A stretch of DNA of 64,000 nt from Hibiscus mutabilis (taxonomy: Eukaryota; Streptophyta; Magnoliopsida; Malvales; Malvaceae): NCBI GenBank assembly GCA_019671005.1, contig CM033725.1, positions 38,152,678 through 38,216,677 of the forward strand, read 5' to 3'. The position numbers and the translations under genes were made by a program. Positions 1 to 10,163 of this stretch are shown here, piece after piece. The stretch's first letter is position 1. Every line of letters begins with the position of its first letter. The notes under the pieces are model-generated. The model ran no database searches. It had not been told where the DNA came from and saw nothing but the letters and a program-made list of their open reading frames with translations.

Positions 1-603
1 GGCGTATCGGTACAGAAATTGGTCACTGGAATTTGGGTTGAAAATGGTATCGATACGGTCTTATAGCGTATCCATACGGGGTCAACGCAGTCAACTCGTA
101 TCGATACGGGCTTACTTGTATCGGTACGGGCTTGACGTCCTTCGAAACTGGAAATCTGAAAATTAGGCTTAGCATATCGATATGGCCCTTAGGGTATCGA
201 TATGGTGTTAGTTAAATCTGTTATAAGGCATAAAACAGAATTTGGACAGTTTACAAATTGGCCACTAATAACTATACGGACTTATTGATTAGGTTAACGA
301 TATCTGATAGTAACGAAACTTCACAAATTAATAATTGGTAAGTTTAATTACAAGTTGGTAATAAATAATTTAAATTAGGATCTCTAATTTGTGAAATTTG
401 CAATTTAGTCCCTAAGTTTGTAAAAGTTTAAAATTGACCCTATATTGAGTAAGTAATTGATAATCAGGTTCACCCAGCCTTAAACAAGAATATTAGAATT
501 TCTGAATAAGTTTCTAACTCCGATTAGGCTTCTGATTTTCGAATATGTTTTTCGATAACGCTTTCCGACCCTGTTCTCTACCAGAGCAGGAAGGGGGTGT
601 TAC
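1..603 (+). mobile_element. 3' end of a Gypsy-type LTR (start outside window)
   Basis: The stretch ends with GGAAGGGGGTGTTACA, a typical plant LTR terminus on the plus strand, and then abuts a different element. Its first 210 bases carry seven copies of a 12-base motif close to GTATCGATACGG. No coding potential is visible. The same motif theme and the same GGGTGTTACA terminus, in inverse orientation, occur in the element at 6824-9562, so both probably belong to related families. The left boundary cannot be seen, so solo LTR versus full element is undecided. Confidence 0.45.
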
Positions 604-836
604 ACGCCTAACATAATTGGTCACTTAATTTTGTATCATACTTTATAATAGCATCATACATTTTACATATCTATTTCTAACTATTCCTCCTAAATCTTAG
701 TGAGATCAAACTTTACTGAATTCAGAGTGTGCATAAACCAAAAGAACTTTATTTCTGCAGAAAATAATCTTAAAATAACTTTAAACTGAAGTAACTGAAA
801 TTGTGTCTAAACCAAATGAGCATTTTCAAAATTACA
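604..836 (-). repeat. truncated 3' LTR of the Copia relic
   Basis: The first 60 bases match 4911-4969. The inner end AAAATTACA is followed directly by the complement of a polypurine tract (AACTCCCACTAAAAT). The outer part is missing because the 1-603 LTR joins here. Confidence 0.4.
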
Positions 837-879
837 AACTCCCACTAAAATTGAATATCCTTAAATAACATTACACCCA

Positions 880-1320
880 CATGAGTAGTGTGCTCATGAA
901 AGACCTAGGGTGACAATTTCTTAATATGAGCACAATTATGGAGTTTGTAACAACATGCTCTATAGACACACAACCACTCTGAATTTTCTTAAACAAATAG
1001 GAACTTAATATTTATGTGCTTCAAAATTGAGGTGTTCCTATTGTATTAGAATAAATAAATGCATATTTATTGTCACAAAATAACTGAAGCGGTCTTTCTA
1101 TTTAGTCTATAATTAGCAGCTCATGTGACAAAATTCTTTTGCATCAATATTCTATTAGAATCGAAGTCTGTAAACCTGATGATCTCTAACTTACTAGAAC
1201 TCCGATATGTAAGCATGTAATTTTTGTTCTCTAAATATATCTCATAACTCTATTGGCTGCTATCCAATAGTCCATACTAGATTTTCTTAAATATTTGTCT
1301 AACATTCCAACAATGTAGGC
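880..1320 (-). pseudogene. Copia RNase H relic
   Basis: Minus-strand reading around 1050-1100 gives a phrase like PLQLFCDNKYAF, close to the conserved Copia RNase H segment in which the D of CDN is catalytic. The reading is broken by stops and shifts on both sides. The position just inside the left (3') LTR fits the usual pol C-terminus. This is a relic with no intact product. Confidence 0.4.
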
Positions 1321-1448
1321 AATACCCGAACGCAAACATACTTGAACATAAATTAGATTCTCAATAGCTTATACATATGGAATCATTTATATTTTCTAAA
1401 TTTCAATGTTACTTTTAGGGCATTAAGTAAGACAAAATTTGTCTTCTT

Positions 1449-1795
1449 TAGCAATATGGGTATCACATGGTTTACTCTCATTGAACTTGTAGTACATACA
1501 ATTGTCAACCAAATTTATCCCAAAACTGAATGAGATAATCAATATAAAATTTTATATTGTAACTTATTGTAAATAGAGTATCACTTAGTTTATTCCCACT
1601 GAACTTGTAGTATATAAAATTGTCAACCAAATTTATCTCAAAACCGAATGAGATGATCAATATGAAATTTATAATCTCATTAACGACAGTCTATCTCTTT
1701 TGACTAGGACCCTTAGCAACTTTATATTGATTATCAAAAGAATCAACACTTTGTAACTTATTGTTGTTTCTTTTGACTAGGACCCTTAGCAACTT
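1449..1795. repeat. short tandem duplications inside the Copia relic
   Basis: Two imperfect copies of about 105-115 bases begin GTATCAC(A/T)TGGTTTA-like at about 1449 and 1578 and share GTCAACCAAATTTATC. Next to them a 28-base segment, TTTTGACTAGGACCCTTAGC plus flanks, occurs at about 1697 and 1767. These are local duplications in noncoding decay sequence. Confidence 0.6.
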
Positions 1796-2440
1796 TATTC
1801 CAATATTTTCTTTTATTGCCCTTATTCTTAGAGACACTAACTAAATAGGCACTAACCATATAAGTACTTTTACACTTATAATGCTTCAACTTTTCTTCCT
1901 CTTTAGCACAATGAGAAATGAGCTCAGTTAGATTCTATTTCTCCCTTTGGCAATTGCAACTTGAATTGGTTAAACTGTATAGGAAGCGGTCCCAAAATCA
2001 TAAGAACAAACAATTGTTAGAAAGTTCGATCCTATGTTCCTTAAGTTTTGAAGAAAAATTAAGAATTTTCATAATCTACTCTCTCACATTTTCTTGACCC
2101 TTATACTTCATAGACATCAAAGAAGGCATAAGTGATGTCATCTTAACCTTAATGTTTTGGGTAAAACATTTCTTAATTTCGTCAAGGAAAACCTTAGTAT
2201 GAGTAATCTCTTTAGATTTGTGCTCCTAAAGACTTATAGAGTTTCGTTCTTTATGATCATTAGACTAATGCAATTTGAACAATTTCACCTTTCAAAATTC
2301 CTTTTATGTGTGCTTACCATAATGAGAGGTGCAAATTGTTCTTCCCTTAGTGCAAAGTCTATGTTCATACAACCAAATACTATATGTAAGTGTCTTTTCT
2401 ATTCCTTGAAATTAGTTTCACTAAACATGAGTATAGAATG
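1690..2440 (-). pseudogene. Copia gag (UBN2-type) relic
   Basis: Reading the minus strand from about 2140 leftwards gives phrases typical of plant Copia gag: MSLMPSLMSMKYKGQENVR, ILNFSSKLKEHRIELSN, then LTELISHCAKEEEKLKH and a lysine-rich tail KNKGNKRKYW. Stops and frameshifts interrupt the reading near 2000-2060 and elsewhere. In the family this domain forms the capsid-like particle and precedes a zinc knuckle, which I cannot find here. The gene is inactive. Confidence 0.6.
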
Positions 2441-2574
2441 TATTTAACAGATATTGTGACAACAAAAATAAATTACCTAAATATAGAACAAAAATAAGTG
2501 AATAAAATAAAAATAAACTCACATAAATATTCATAAGTAAACAATAAATTTAAAATAATGGCTAGTTCCCCTCA

Positions 2575-3410
2575 AGATATCAAGCACAACACTAATATCA
2601 AGTCTTCGGACAGTAATATTAACTGTAAGCGGTACTCTTGTTGTAGCAATCAAACATTGACAATAAACTATGTCAAACAATAGATTAATCTTTGGGCTAA
2701 CGTATTGCTCACATAAAATACCTTATAATTGTCACACATTTATCGCCATAGTTGTCGTTGTAATTCTGCCAAATATTAACTTTCCTTTGGGCCAGTTAAT
2801 AAACGCATGAATTACAAAAATCATAATTATCTTGATATTTTAAATAAATTAATCTACACAGAAGCGGTCACTTTGGTGATATTACGTTTCAGCTAATCCA
2901 TTAAAATATTAGACATCCGAAGCCAAAATATGAATTTAATTGTTTCAATATATTTGTCTTAATTTTATCTTTCAATCAAATTAAAAGATAACTATAATAA
3001 TAATAATAAACTTGAATAAAGGTAAACCTAATATCAAGATATCGGACACTCCATTAATATTTCATCTTTGGATAAAACATTAACTTGCAAGTGATATCTT
3101 GGTATAGTAATCAAACACTGATAATAAGAATATGTCAAACAGAAATCTTCCTTTGGGCCGATTTATTGCTCACATATAAAAATGAATAATTATCACATGT
3201 TTATTACCACAGTTGCACATGTAATAATGTTAATTATTAACCTTCCTTTGGGCCGATTAATACTAACATAATCCGACTTACATGCACAAAATCTTCTATA
3301 TTTTAAAATAACAGAATTTACACAATAGTGGTCACTTTGGCAACTTAATGCTTCAATTAAATTATTTCAAAATATATAATAAATATACCGATATCCAAAT
3401 TTAAAATTTT
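2575..3410. repeat. tandem pair of about 400-base repeats in the Copia leader
   Basis: Unit 1 (about 2575-2950) and unit 2 (about 3028-3410) share an ordered series: ATATCAAG..TCGGACA, AGCGGT/AGTGAT, GTAATCAAACA, TATGTCAAACA, TTTGGGC..TATTGCTCACAT, TTCCTTTGGGCC..TTAAT and GTCACTTTGG. CTTTGGGCC occurs three times (once in unit 1, twice in unit 2), and unit 1 also has a variant CTTTGGGCT. Identity looks moderate (roughly 70-75% by eye). The pair lies between the relic gag and the right LTR. Confidence 0.6.
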
Positions 3411-3662
3411 GTAAAAGTCAAAACTAAAATTTCTGATAACACTTAAGTTTCCAAAATAACTCAAAATAAGGTTAACTGAATGGGTTTATCAGAAATCGAA
3501 AAACCGAAATCTTTGACTATTTCTCAAAAAATTCCTTAAGCATGCATTTACTAAAATAAAACTTGGATTCAAAACAACCAATCTTTAAACTAAAAGTCAA
3601 AGAAACAGAAGTACTATATGAATGAATAATTCATAATGATCACTTGAGACTTTAATATATCC

Positions 3663-3702
<40 letters not shown>
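3663..3702. repeat. (ATA)n microsatellite
   Basis: About 13 uninterrupted ATA units directly visible. Noncoding. Confidence 0.95.
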
Positions 3703-3704
<2 letters not shown>

Positions 3705-4578
3705 TGTGATCAAAACTAAATACTAAATAATGATCCAACTCCAAATAACTACGTAAAGTAGTAGTATACTTTAAAAGTAGCATGCTAAAAACTATTCAAT
3801 CATAATTCAATAATCAAAAAGCTTACTGTAATTTTATGTAATAACATCAAAACAATCAAAAAGAAATTATGACTGAAAAAAAAAGATTAGAATTTTATGT
3901 AATAACATCAAAACAACCAAAAAATAGTATACTCCGTATGCTAAAAAAGCAAAAACTAAACATATAAACCAATACAATCTTTAACTATATTAAGGATAAC
4001 TTATGACTAGATTTATTCTAAATTCAAATCTACAAAAGATTAGAATCTTATGTTTTATCATGTTCTAAATATCTATCTTAATACCCAATGATCAAAACTA
4101 AAATTTTGATCCAATCAAATTGAATATATATTTTAAATCAAATATATATTTCATAACTTTAATTACAGTATGCATTTACTAAAATAGCATTAACCTAGGT
4201 AAAAAGAAAACAGAAACATGATTTTCATGATTAACTACATACACAATTTTAATTGCTGCTAAACCAATAGTTAATCAACGAAGATCAAAAGCAAATCATT
4301 CGATTGAATGCAAACAGTAGTTAATCAATTGAAAAACATCCAAAGCAAGCAATTCATAACCTTTGAATTAATTCAATCCAATTGCATGGAGTTATTGCTA
4401 AAATCTGGAAAATTAATCGCACAAATATAATATACTAAAACCATTGGATGCGATTATAAACAAAACAGAAACCCTAACGATGGAACTTTAATACGTTATC
4501 GCACCATAATAAAACTTGCGATAAATTTTAAATAATTAAATCTCAATGATTCGACATAACCCGACACTGATGCCACTT

Positions 4579-4991
4579 GTTAGAACCAAATCATAAACTA
4601 ATATAAAACATAAACCCAGGATCAATCATGTCAAATCATCATGAACAATAAACCGAAAGTGAATCTTGATGTTGAAATCCCAATACTTTGGTATTGATCT
4701 TCCAAGAAGATAGGTTATCTCTTGACGTAAAACTCTCTGACAGGAAGAAGAGAAAAACAAATTAACCTATTTCTTGGGGACCACTACCTCTTTATATAGT
4801 TGAATATTAAATCAACTATTAAATATTTATAACTCTGTCCTTCATTGAATTATAAATATATCTTATGGTATCTACACTTTTATTTCCATAACACTTTAAT
4901 ACCTATGACACGCCTAACATAATTGGTTACTTAATTTTGTGTCATACTTTATAATAGCATCATACATTTTATATATGTGCCCACAATTACA
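4579..4991 (-). repeat. 5' LTR of the Copia relic
   Basis: The segment starts TGTTAGAACC next to a primer-binding-like TGCCA (complement of TGGCA) and ends near CACAATTACA. It contains TTTATATAG at 4791, a TATA-like sequence. The outer 60 bases match the left LTR remnant. The outer boundary is uncertain because a LINE fragment starts at about 4985. Confidence 0.5.
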
Positions 4992-5367
4992 GATTTTAAT
5001 CCAACAGGGTCCTCCATAAGCAACACCATTTCTGCCAAACTTTCCAAGCAACCTCGCTGTGACAAAGCAGATGATCTACCGATTCTGGGCATTTAGAGCA
5101 CATGGTACAGAGCTGTGAATTCAGATTTGAGATCCCACGTTTAGATAGCTCAGTAAGAGACGGAATTCTCTCTTGTATCACTCTCCAAACGAAAGCTTCA
5201 ACTCTTGGAGGAGCATAATTAAGCCATGCCAATTTCCAGATTCTATCTTTATTTATACCATCTGCAGAAAATTTTTTACAGAACGCTTTGGGTTTATAAC
5301 AACCACTTGCCTCACCACTCCATTTCAGAACATCTCTATTACCCGTATCTTTTGCAGCCTTGTTTAG
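4985..5367 (-). pseudogene. LINE 3' fragment with zf-RVT domain
   Basis: The minus-strand reading 5232-4996 gives 78 residues that fit the C-terminal zinc-binding domain of plant LINE reverse transcriptases: APPRVEAFVWRVIQERIPSL, then C-X2-C (CTMC) and later ESVDHLLCHSEVAWKVWQKW. The usual partner residues C, C, H and C are present. Upstream RT and endonuclease are absent, so this is a 5'-truncated fragment, common for LINEs. It joins directly onto the Copia LTR at 4991. Confidence 0.6.
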
Positions 5368-5501
5368 TGTTATTCAAAACACGAGAAACTAATTAATTAA
5401 GTTAAAATATGAAAAAAAACTAAAAAATTTTAGGCAAGTTAGTTTTTTTTATTAAAACTCCATTTCAGAACATCTCTGTTACCCGTATCTTTTGCAGCCT
5501 T
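5318..5501. repeat. 44-base duplication (5318-5361 and 5458-5501)
   Basis: CTCCATTTCAGAACATCTCT and the following 24 bases recur with one A/G difference, separated by 96 bases. The first copy belongs to the LINE fragment; the second lies in AT-rich sequence outside it. Confidence 0.8.
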
Positions 5502-6074
5502 AAATTTTTTTATTATAACTCATCGTACATGCACAACGAGTATACTGTAAAAATGTTATTTCGAAAATCATGTACTATTTAAAAAAAATATAAGCCATAG
5601 TGGTTCTATTTTAGAGATTGGACCTTTTAGTGCAACCGAAGAAGGCACGTACCTTTTCCGTACGTGACACATCTAGTGGAGATTGGGGAACAAATAATAT
5701 TGACGGAAAAGGAAAGACACGACTGATGTGGTGTGACTTGTAGGCATTTTCATTATTTATTTTTAAGTTTTTTATTCAATTTTGCATAAATAATAAATAT
5801 TCTCAATTTTGTTTATGAATTGACTAATATATGTATAGTTAAGATATTTGACCTCTCTTAAATATTTGGTTAAGTTAACCGTGGGAGCCTCTCATCATAT
5901 ATATTTCAATTCTTATGATTTCTCATAATTTTTGTTTAATTTTCAATTGATATATATGATAAATAGTTTAAATAATTATCTTATTTGAATAAAAAATTAT
6001 TGCAATTATTGTAACTTGCATAAATAAACAACAAAAGATCTATAAGTGATGTTATCTATATTAATTAGTATCAT
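5502..6074. other. AT-rich intergenic sequence
   Basis: No gene seen. A short inverted pair ACGTACC/CCGTACGTG lies near 5645-5667. Otherwise there are only A/T runs and short stop-filled readings. Confidence 0.5.
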
Positions 6075-6500
6075 AATTTGGTGTGAACAAAACTCAATTC
6101 GATTTGAAGATATAATTGTTCTATTTGACTCGATACGAAAATACTTGTTTCGTCTCGACTCAACTCGTAATTTTTATAAACTCAACTCGATAAAAAATTC
6201 AAATAAAATTTGAGTTATAAAATGAGAATTCGAATAAATCAATATATATATATCACATATGAAAATATTTGTGTTGTATATGGTTATATAAAACCATTAG
6301 AATTGGAGCTAATTAGTATCATAACATTACAAATATTTACAATTAAATTTAAATAGAATCTCGACTTAACTTGACACGATTCGAATTTCATAAACTTAAC
6401 TTAAAATATTTTAAATAAAGTTTGAGTTATAAAATATGGATCTTCAACTCGACTAAGTCAAAAAAATTTACTTGATTCGTCTCTATCAAATATCCTCCCA
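6075..6500. mobile_element. decayed hAT-like MITE (CGAGTTAAGTCGAG family)
   Basis: The sequence alternates GACTCAACTCG-type, CAAATAAAATTTGAGTTATAAA-type and CTCGACTTAACTTGACACG-type pieces, in the same order as the clear MITE at 36511-37026. The core GCTAATTAGTATCATAACATTAC also matches that family (compare 45060-45110). Terminal repeats are too worn to place the ends exactly. Confidence 0.4.
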
Positions 6501-6823
6501 TTTGCAATATGATGCACATCGATTACTCGTCAGATGTCTTCGTATTAGACGTTTTTCAATGGTATTACGTCTAATAGGCATGAATAATGTGATATGTATG
6601 CTGGCAAATTTAAATGAATATACCATTTTTAATAATTAATTAGAAAAATAACCCCAAACTAATTATTTATAAAAGGTTTAAATAAAAAATAAGTGTCCAA
6701 AGTATACTTTTTTGAACTTTAGGTTCCTAAAATATTTTTTTGTAATAATAGGTGCCTAAAGTATCAAACGTTATAATTTTAGGTACCCAGCCGTTAATGG
6801 CCGTTTAAGAAACCGTTACCCAA

Positions 6824-9562
6824 TGTAACACCCTCGACCCGGATGTCACATTTGGGCCTCAAGTCCAACACAAAATCCATAAAATTTCTCAAACTAGTTT
6901 AGCCCAACAAGGTATTTCTTAAAACATTTAAAGCTAACAGATGAAAATATGGATAAATAATCAAAATGGTACAATGGAGCTCCAATTTAAATTTAAAACA
7001 TTTGAACATTTGATTTGATAAATACAATTTCGAAAGTAATAATTACAGGCTTCACCACGTAAGGTCTTATGAATACATAGCCCGCTAAACACAAGTATCG
7101 TACTCTAGAGATCACCACATGCTGGAATCTCGTGCTGATAGTGCTCCTCGATCCTACGACCTGACAATCAACCTACGCACAGAAACAACGATTACGAGCG
7201 TTGAGCTTACATAGCTCAGTGGTACACATCTACTCTATTATATTTCATGCTAATTATAAACATAAGCATGCAAGCTAGTACGAGCAATAAGGAAAGATAA
7301 ATAAACATGTGGTGGTTCCTCTAGTTGCCTAAACGCATGCTCTCATCATAGAAATCATCATACATGGCACAAAAGGCCCAACCATACTCAAACATGGCAA
7401 TATAACATTATATAGATACCTCTAGCCGCCAAATCATATAACATAGCAAGAAAACATAAGCTGCTCATAGCATATAAGCATTATACCACAGTATAGGAGT
7501 GAGGCCCAGTCCCACTAAGCATCGAGATCGTACATTCTGAGTGAGGCTCAGTTCCACTAAGCATCATACACTTTTTGGGGTGAGGTCTGGTACCACTAAG
7601 CGTCATGATACATACACACATGCTCGGAATCTCTCATCAAGCATATTCGAATGAGTCCTGGTCTCACTAAGCATCGGGTTTATATATTTAGAAATCTTCA
7701 ACCATGGTATTGCAACACACTCTTTCTCACACTGGATATTCAAAATCAATCAAGATGACTCAATCATCTAGGTGTCCATATCAACACATAGTAAGGACAC
7801 TTCTACCACACAACACACAGCATCACACGACCCACCAAGGATCCCTACGGTTGCTATTATCATCAGGGCACCCAACATTTGCCACGTTATTAATTATTTT
7901 GGAAGTGTACATTAATCACTCTCATTAATTATATCTATTAATTTATATTATCTCATTAATATTCTACGTCAATTTTCATATTTTATTAGCAGTATAAATT
8001 ATTCCATTCAGCGGGTACTGATACTCTAACACAATAATCAATATGGTACCTCTAGGTGTCGATATTCACACGCGTAGAAATTCTTAATTTCCTCAAGTAC
8101 TGGTACGAGTCGACCTATACTGATACGACCTTAATTGTGTACCGGTACGGCCAAAGCTCGTACCGATACCCTACTCACAGATTCATACCATTTACTCAAA
8201 CTACGATTTTACAATACTTACTCAATCCCTAAAGCTTATAAAAGTTATTAAGATTTGTTTGCTAACGCATTCAATCAATTAATATTAATTACCGGCTTCA
8301 TAATCATTTAATCAAGTATTTATCTCTTAAGCATAGTTCACATCAATCACAAAAATCTATTCAAATAAGCATACAAGGCATCATAATTATCAATCAATCA
8401 AGAAATCATCAAGTAATTACATAAGCATCTCAAGCGACCCCACAAGGTCTCTAAAGTCTCCATAAATCTCATCATATTCGCAACATCATCATGCATCTCA
8501 TTGATATCAAACTCATACAATCGGTACACAAACAAGTGTATTTATCAACAACCTATTTTGCAGACACTAGCATGGAAAGCAATCATATTTATGATGCTCA
8601 TGAAGCAATAGGAGTTCGAGGTATACTAACCTTAAGCTGTTATCGCTAAAATCCTTATTCGAGCTTCCCGAATATTTCTCTTGATCCGATATCTGATCCC
8701 GAATAATCCTCGTATATCAATTAATACTATAATCATCACTAAATCACATACTTTAATAAATTCAAAGAATCAAATGCGTAAAAACAGCTTATCGAGTTTG
8801 AATTTGGTAAAATGAATTGCGCTAATGGACTCAGAGCGTCGAGAAACCCTAGGTAGGGGTCACCCAAAAAAAGACAACGATGTCGGCGTCTGTCAACAGC
8901 CGTACATTGGCTGCTCATCTCGGCTTGATGGACCGGCTCGATTCGGCTTGGCTGGCTGGCTTGGCCCAACGGCTCAAGCTCATCAGTTGAGCCCGACTAT
9001 TATAACAGCTTGGCCAGACATTGCCATACACAGCCGCGGCGAGTGTAGTGGCTTTCGGTGGCCGGACGGCGACGGAGAAAGCCTAGATCGACTATCTTGA
9101 CGCCTATGAACACGATGGTGGCCTCCGTTATTTATTTTGAGCATCCTAACCCCCTCAACTCAATAACCTGAAACTTCCTCTCTCTCACCCCCTCCGACAA
9201 CGACTCTGATGTTGGTGCCGCTAATATTGGTGAACATGTTTCGATGAGATGAACACAATGGCGGTGGAAGTATCGACAACGGATGGTTGAATCTTTGTAG
9301 ATTGAAATTTAAAATCTTCTCTCTCAACTTCTCTCTCATTTCCTCTTCTCTCTCTCACTATCTACTTTTTCTTTTTCTTTCTTCTCTCTCCTCATAATAT
9401 TTTTTTCTTTTTTTTTCTACCCACTACTCTATTTAAATTTTAAACCCTTATTTTCCAAATTAATAGGCTCAAATCTAAAAACTCTTACTTAAACTTCCAA
9501 GATAAAACCCCATAACCCAGGCCCGAGACCCGATTCATTAACCCGAGAATTGAGTCCTTACA
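6824..9562 (-). mobile_element. solo-LTR-like insertion, 2.7 kb
   Basis: The unit starts TGTAACACCC and ends GAGTCCTTACA, so it has TG..CA ends and, on the minus strand, the GGGTGTTACA terminus also seen at 603. It interrupts the arm of the TIR element exactly: flanking bases read GTTACCCAA | insertion | CCAATCTGAAAGAG, giving a 4-5 base duplication (CCAA or CCAAT). No gag or pol is readable; the short open frames at 8739-9100 look accidental. It contains GTACCGGTACGG-type motifs at 8098-8170. A large solo LTR or LARD-type element is the simplest reading. Confidence 0.6.
7498..7675. repeat. four imperfect 25-base repeats within the solo LTR
   Basis: GTGAGGCCCAGTCCCACTAA followed by GCATC recurs with changes at about 7499, 7541, 7580 and 7651. 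The constant part is CCACTAAGC(A/G)TC. Spacing is 42, 39 and 71 bases. Confidence 0.7.
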
Positions 9563-9619
9563 CCAATCTGAAAGAGACACATGACATTTTTTTAGGAAAT
9601 AAAAAATAAAAAGTTTTAA

Positions 9620-10163
9620 GGGTGTAAGAAGCCCTTGAACTTTTGAAAAAAATCAATTAAGCCCCTAAATTTTTTTTGCACTCAATTAAGCCCTTGAACC
9701 AAGAAATTTAATCAATTAACCCATTGAACCAAGAAATTAAATCAATTAAGCCCTTTGACCAATTTTGACCATTAAATCTTGACAATTTTTTTCTTCAGAT
9801 ATTACCAGCACATGATACACTACAGTTCTATAATGTTGCATTTACAAAAAAATCAAAAAGTATTTTTTATAAATTTTATAAGTTTTTTAGTATTTTTAGA
9901 ACATTTAAATTATTTTTTAAATAAAATAAAAAAATCTGAAAATTTTCAAGTAGAAACACTGTGACACAACGTACTGTAATAGTAGATCAAAAAAATTGTT
10001 CAGATTTAATGGTCAAAATTGGTCAAATGGCTTAATTGATTCAATTTCTTGGTACAATGGCTTAATTGATTAAATTTCTTGGTTCAAGGGCTTAATTGGG
10101 TGCAAAAAAAGTTCAAGGGCTTCATTGATTTCTTTTTCAAAAGTTTAAGGGCTTCTTACACCC
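9620..10163. mobile_element. MITE with 165-base TIRs, flanked by TTAA
   Basis: Left arm GGGTGTAAGAAGCCCTTGAA... and right arm ...GGGCTTCTTACACCC are inverse copies over about 165 bases; both carry CTTAATTGAT, CCAAGAAATT and GGTCAAAATTGG repeats. TTAA occurs at both edges (9616-9619, 10164-10167), consistent with a TTAA or TAA target duplication. The AT-rich core encodes nothing convincing. The CTTAATTGAT/CAAGAAATT module is repeated two or three times inside each arm. Confidence 0.8.

Larger units (their letters stand above)
604..4991 (-). mobile_element. degraded Ty1/Copia retrotransposon
   Basis: Direct repeats of about 60 bases (604-662 and 4911-4969, both starting CACGCCTAACATAATTGG) mark remnants of the two LTRs. 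On the minus strand the order is right LTR, a tRNA-iMet-like primer site (TGGCATCA next to 4579), long leader, gag relic, RNase H relic, a purine tract (AGTGGGAGTTT at 837-847) and left LTR. Integrase and reverse transcriptase are not recognisable, so the element lost most of pol. Its left LTR is cut by the LTR ending at 603. All frames hold many stops. Confidence 0.6.

Noticed and set aside
8739..9100. Open frames of 76 and 91 residues on both strands
   Set aside because: They overlap each other in a short GC-rich part of the solo LTR and have no homology-like motifs.
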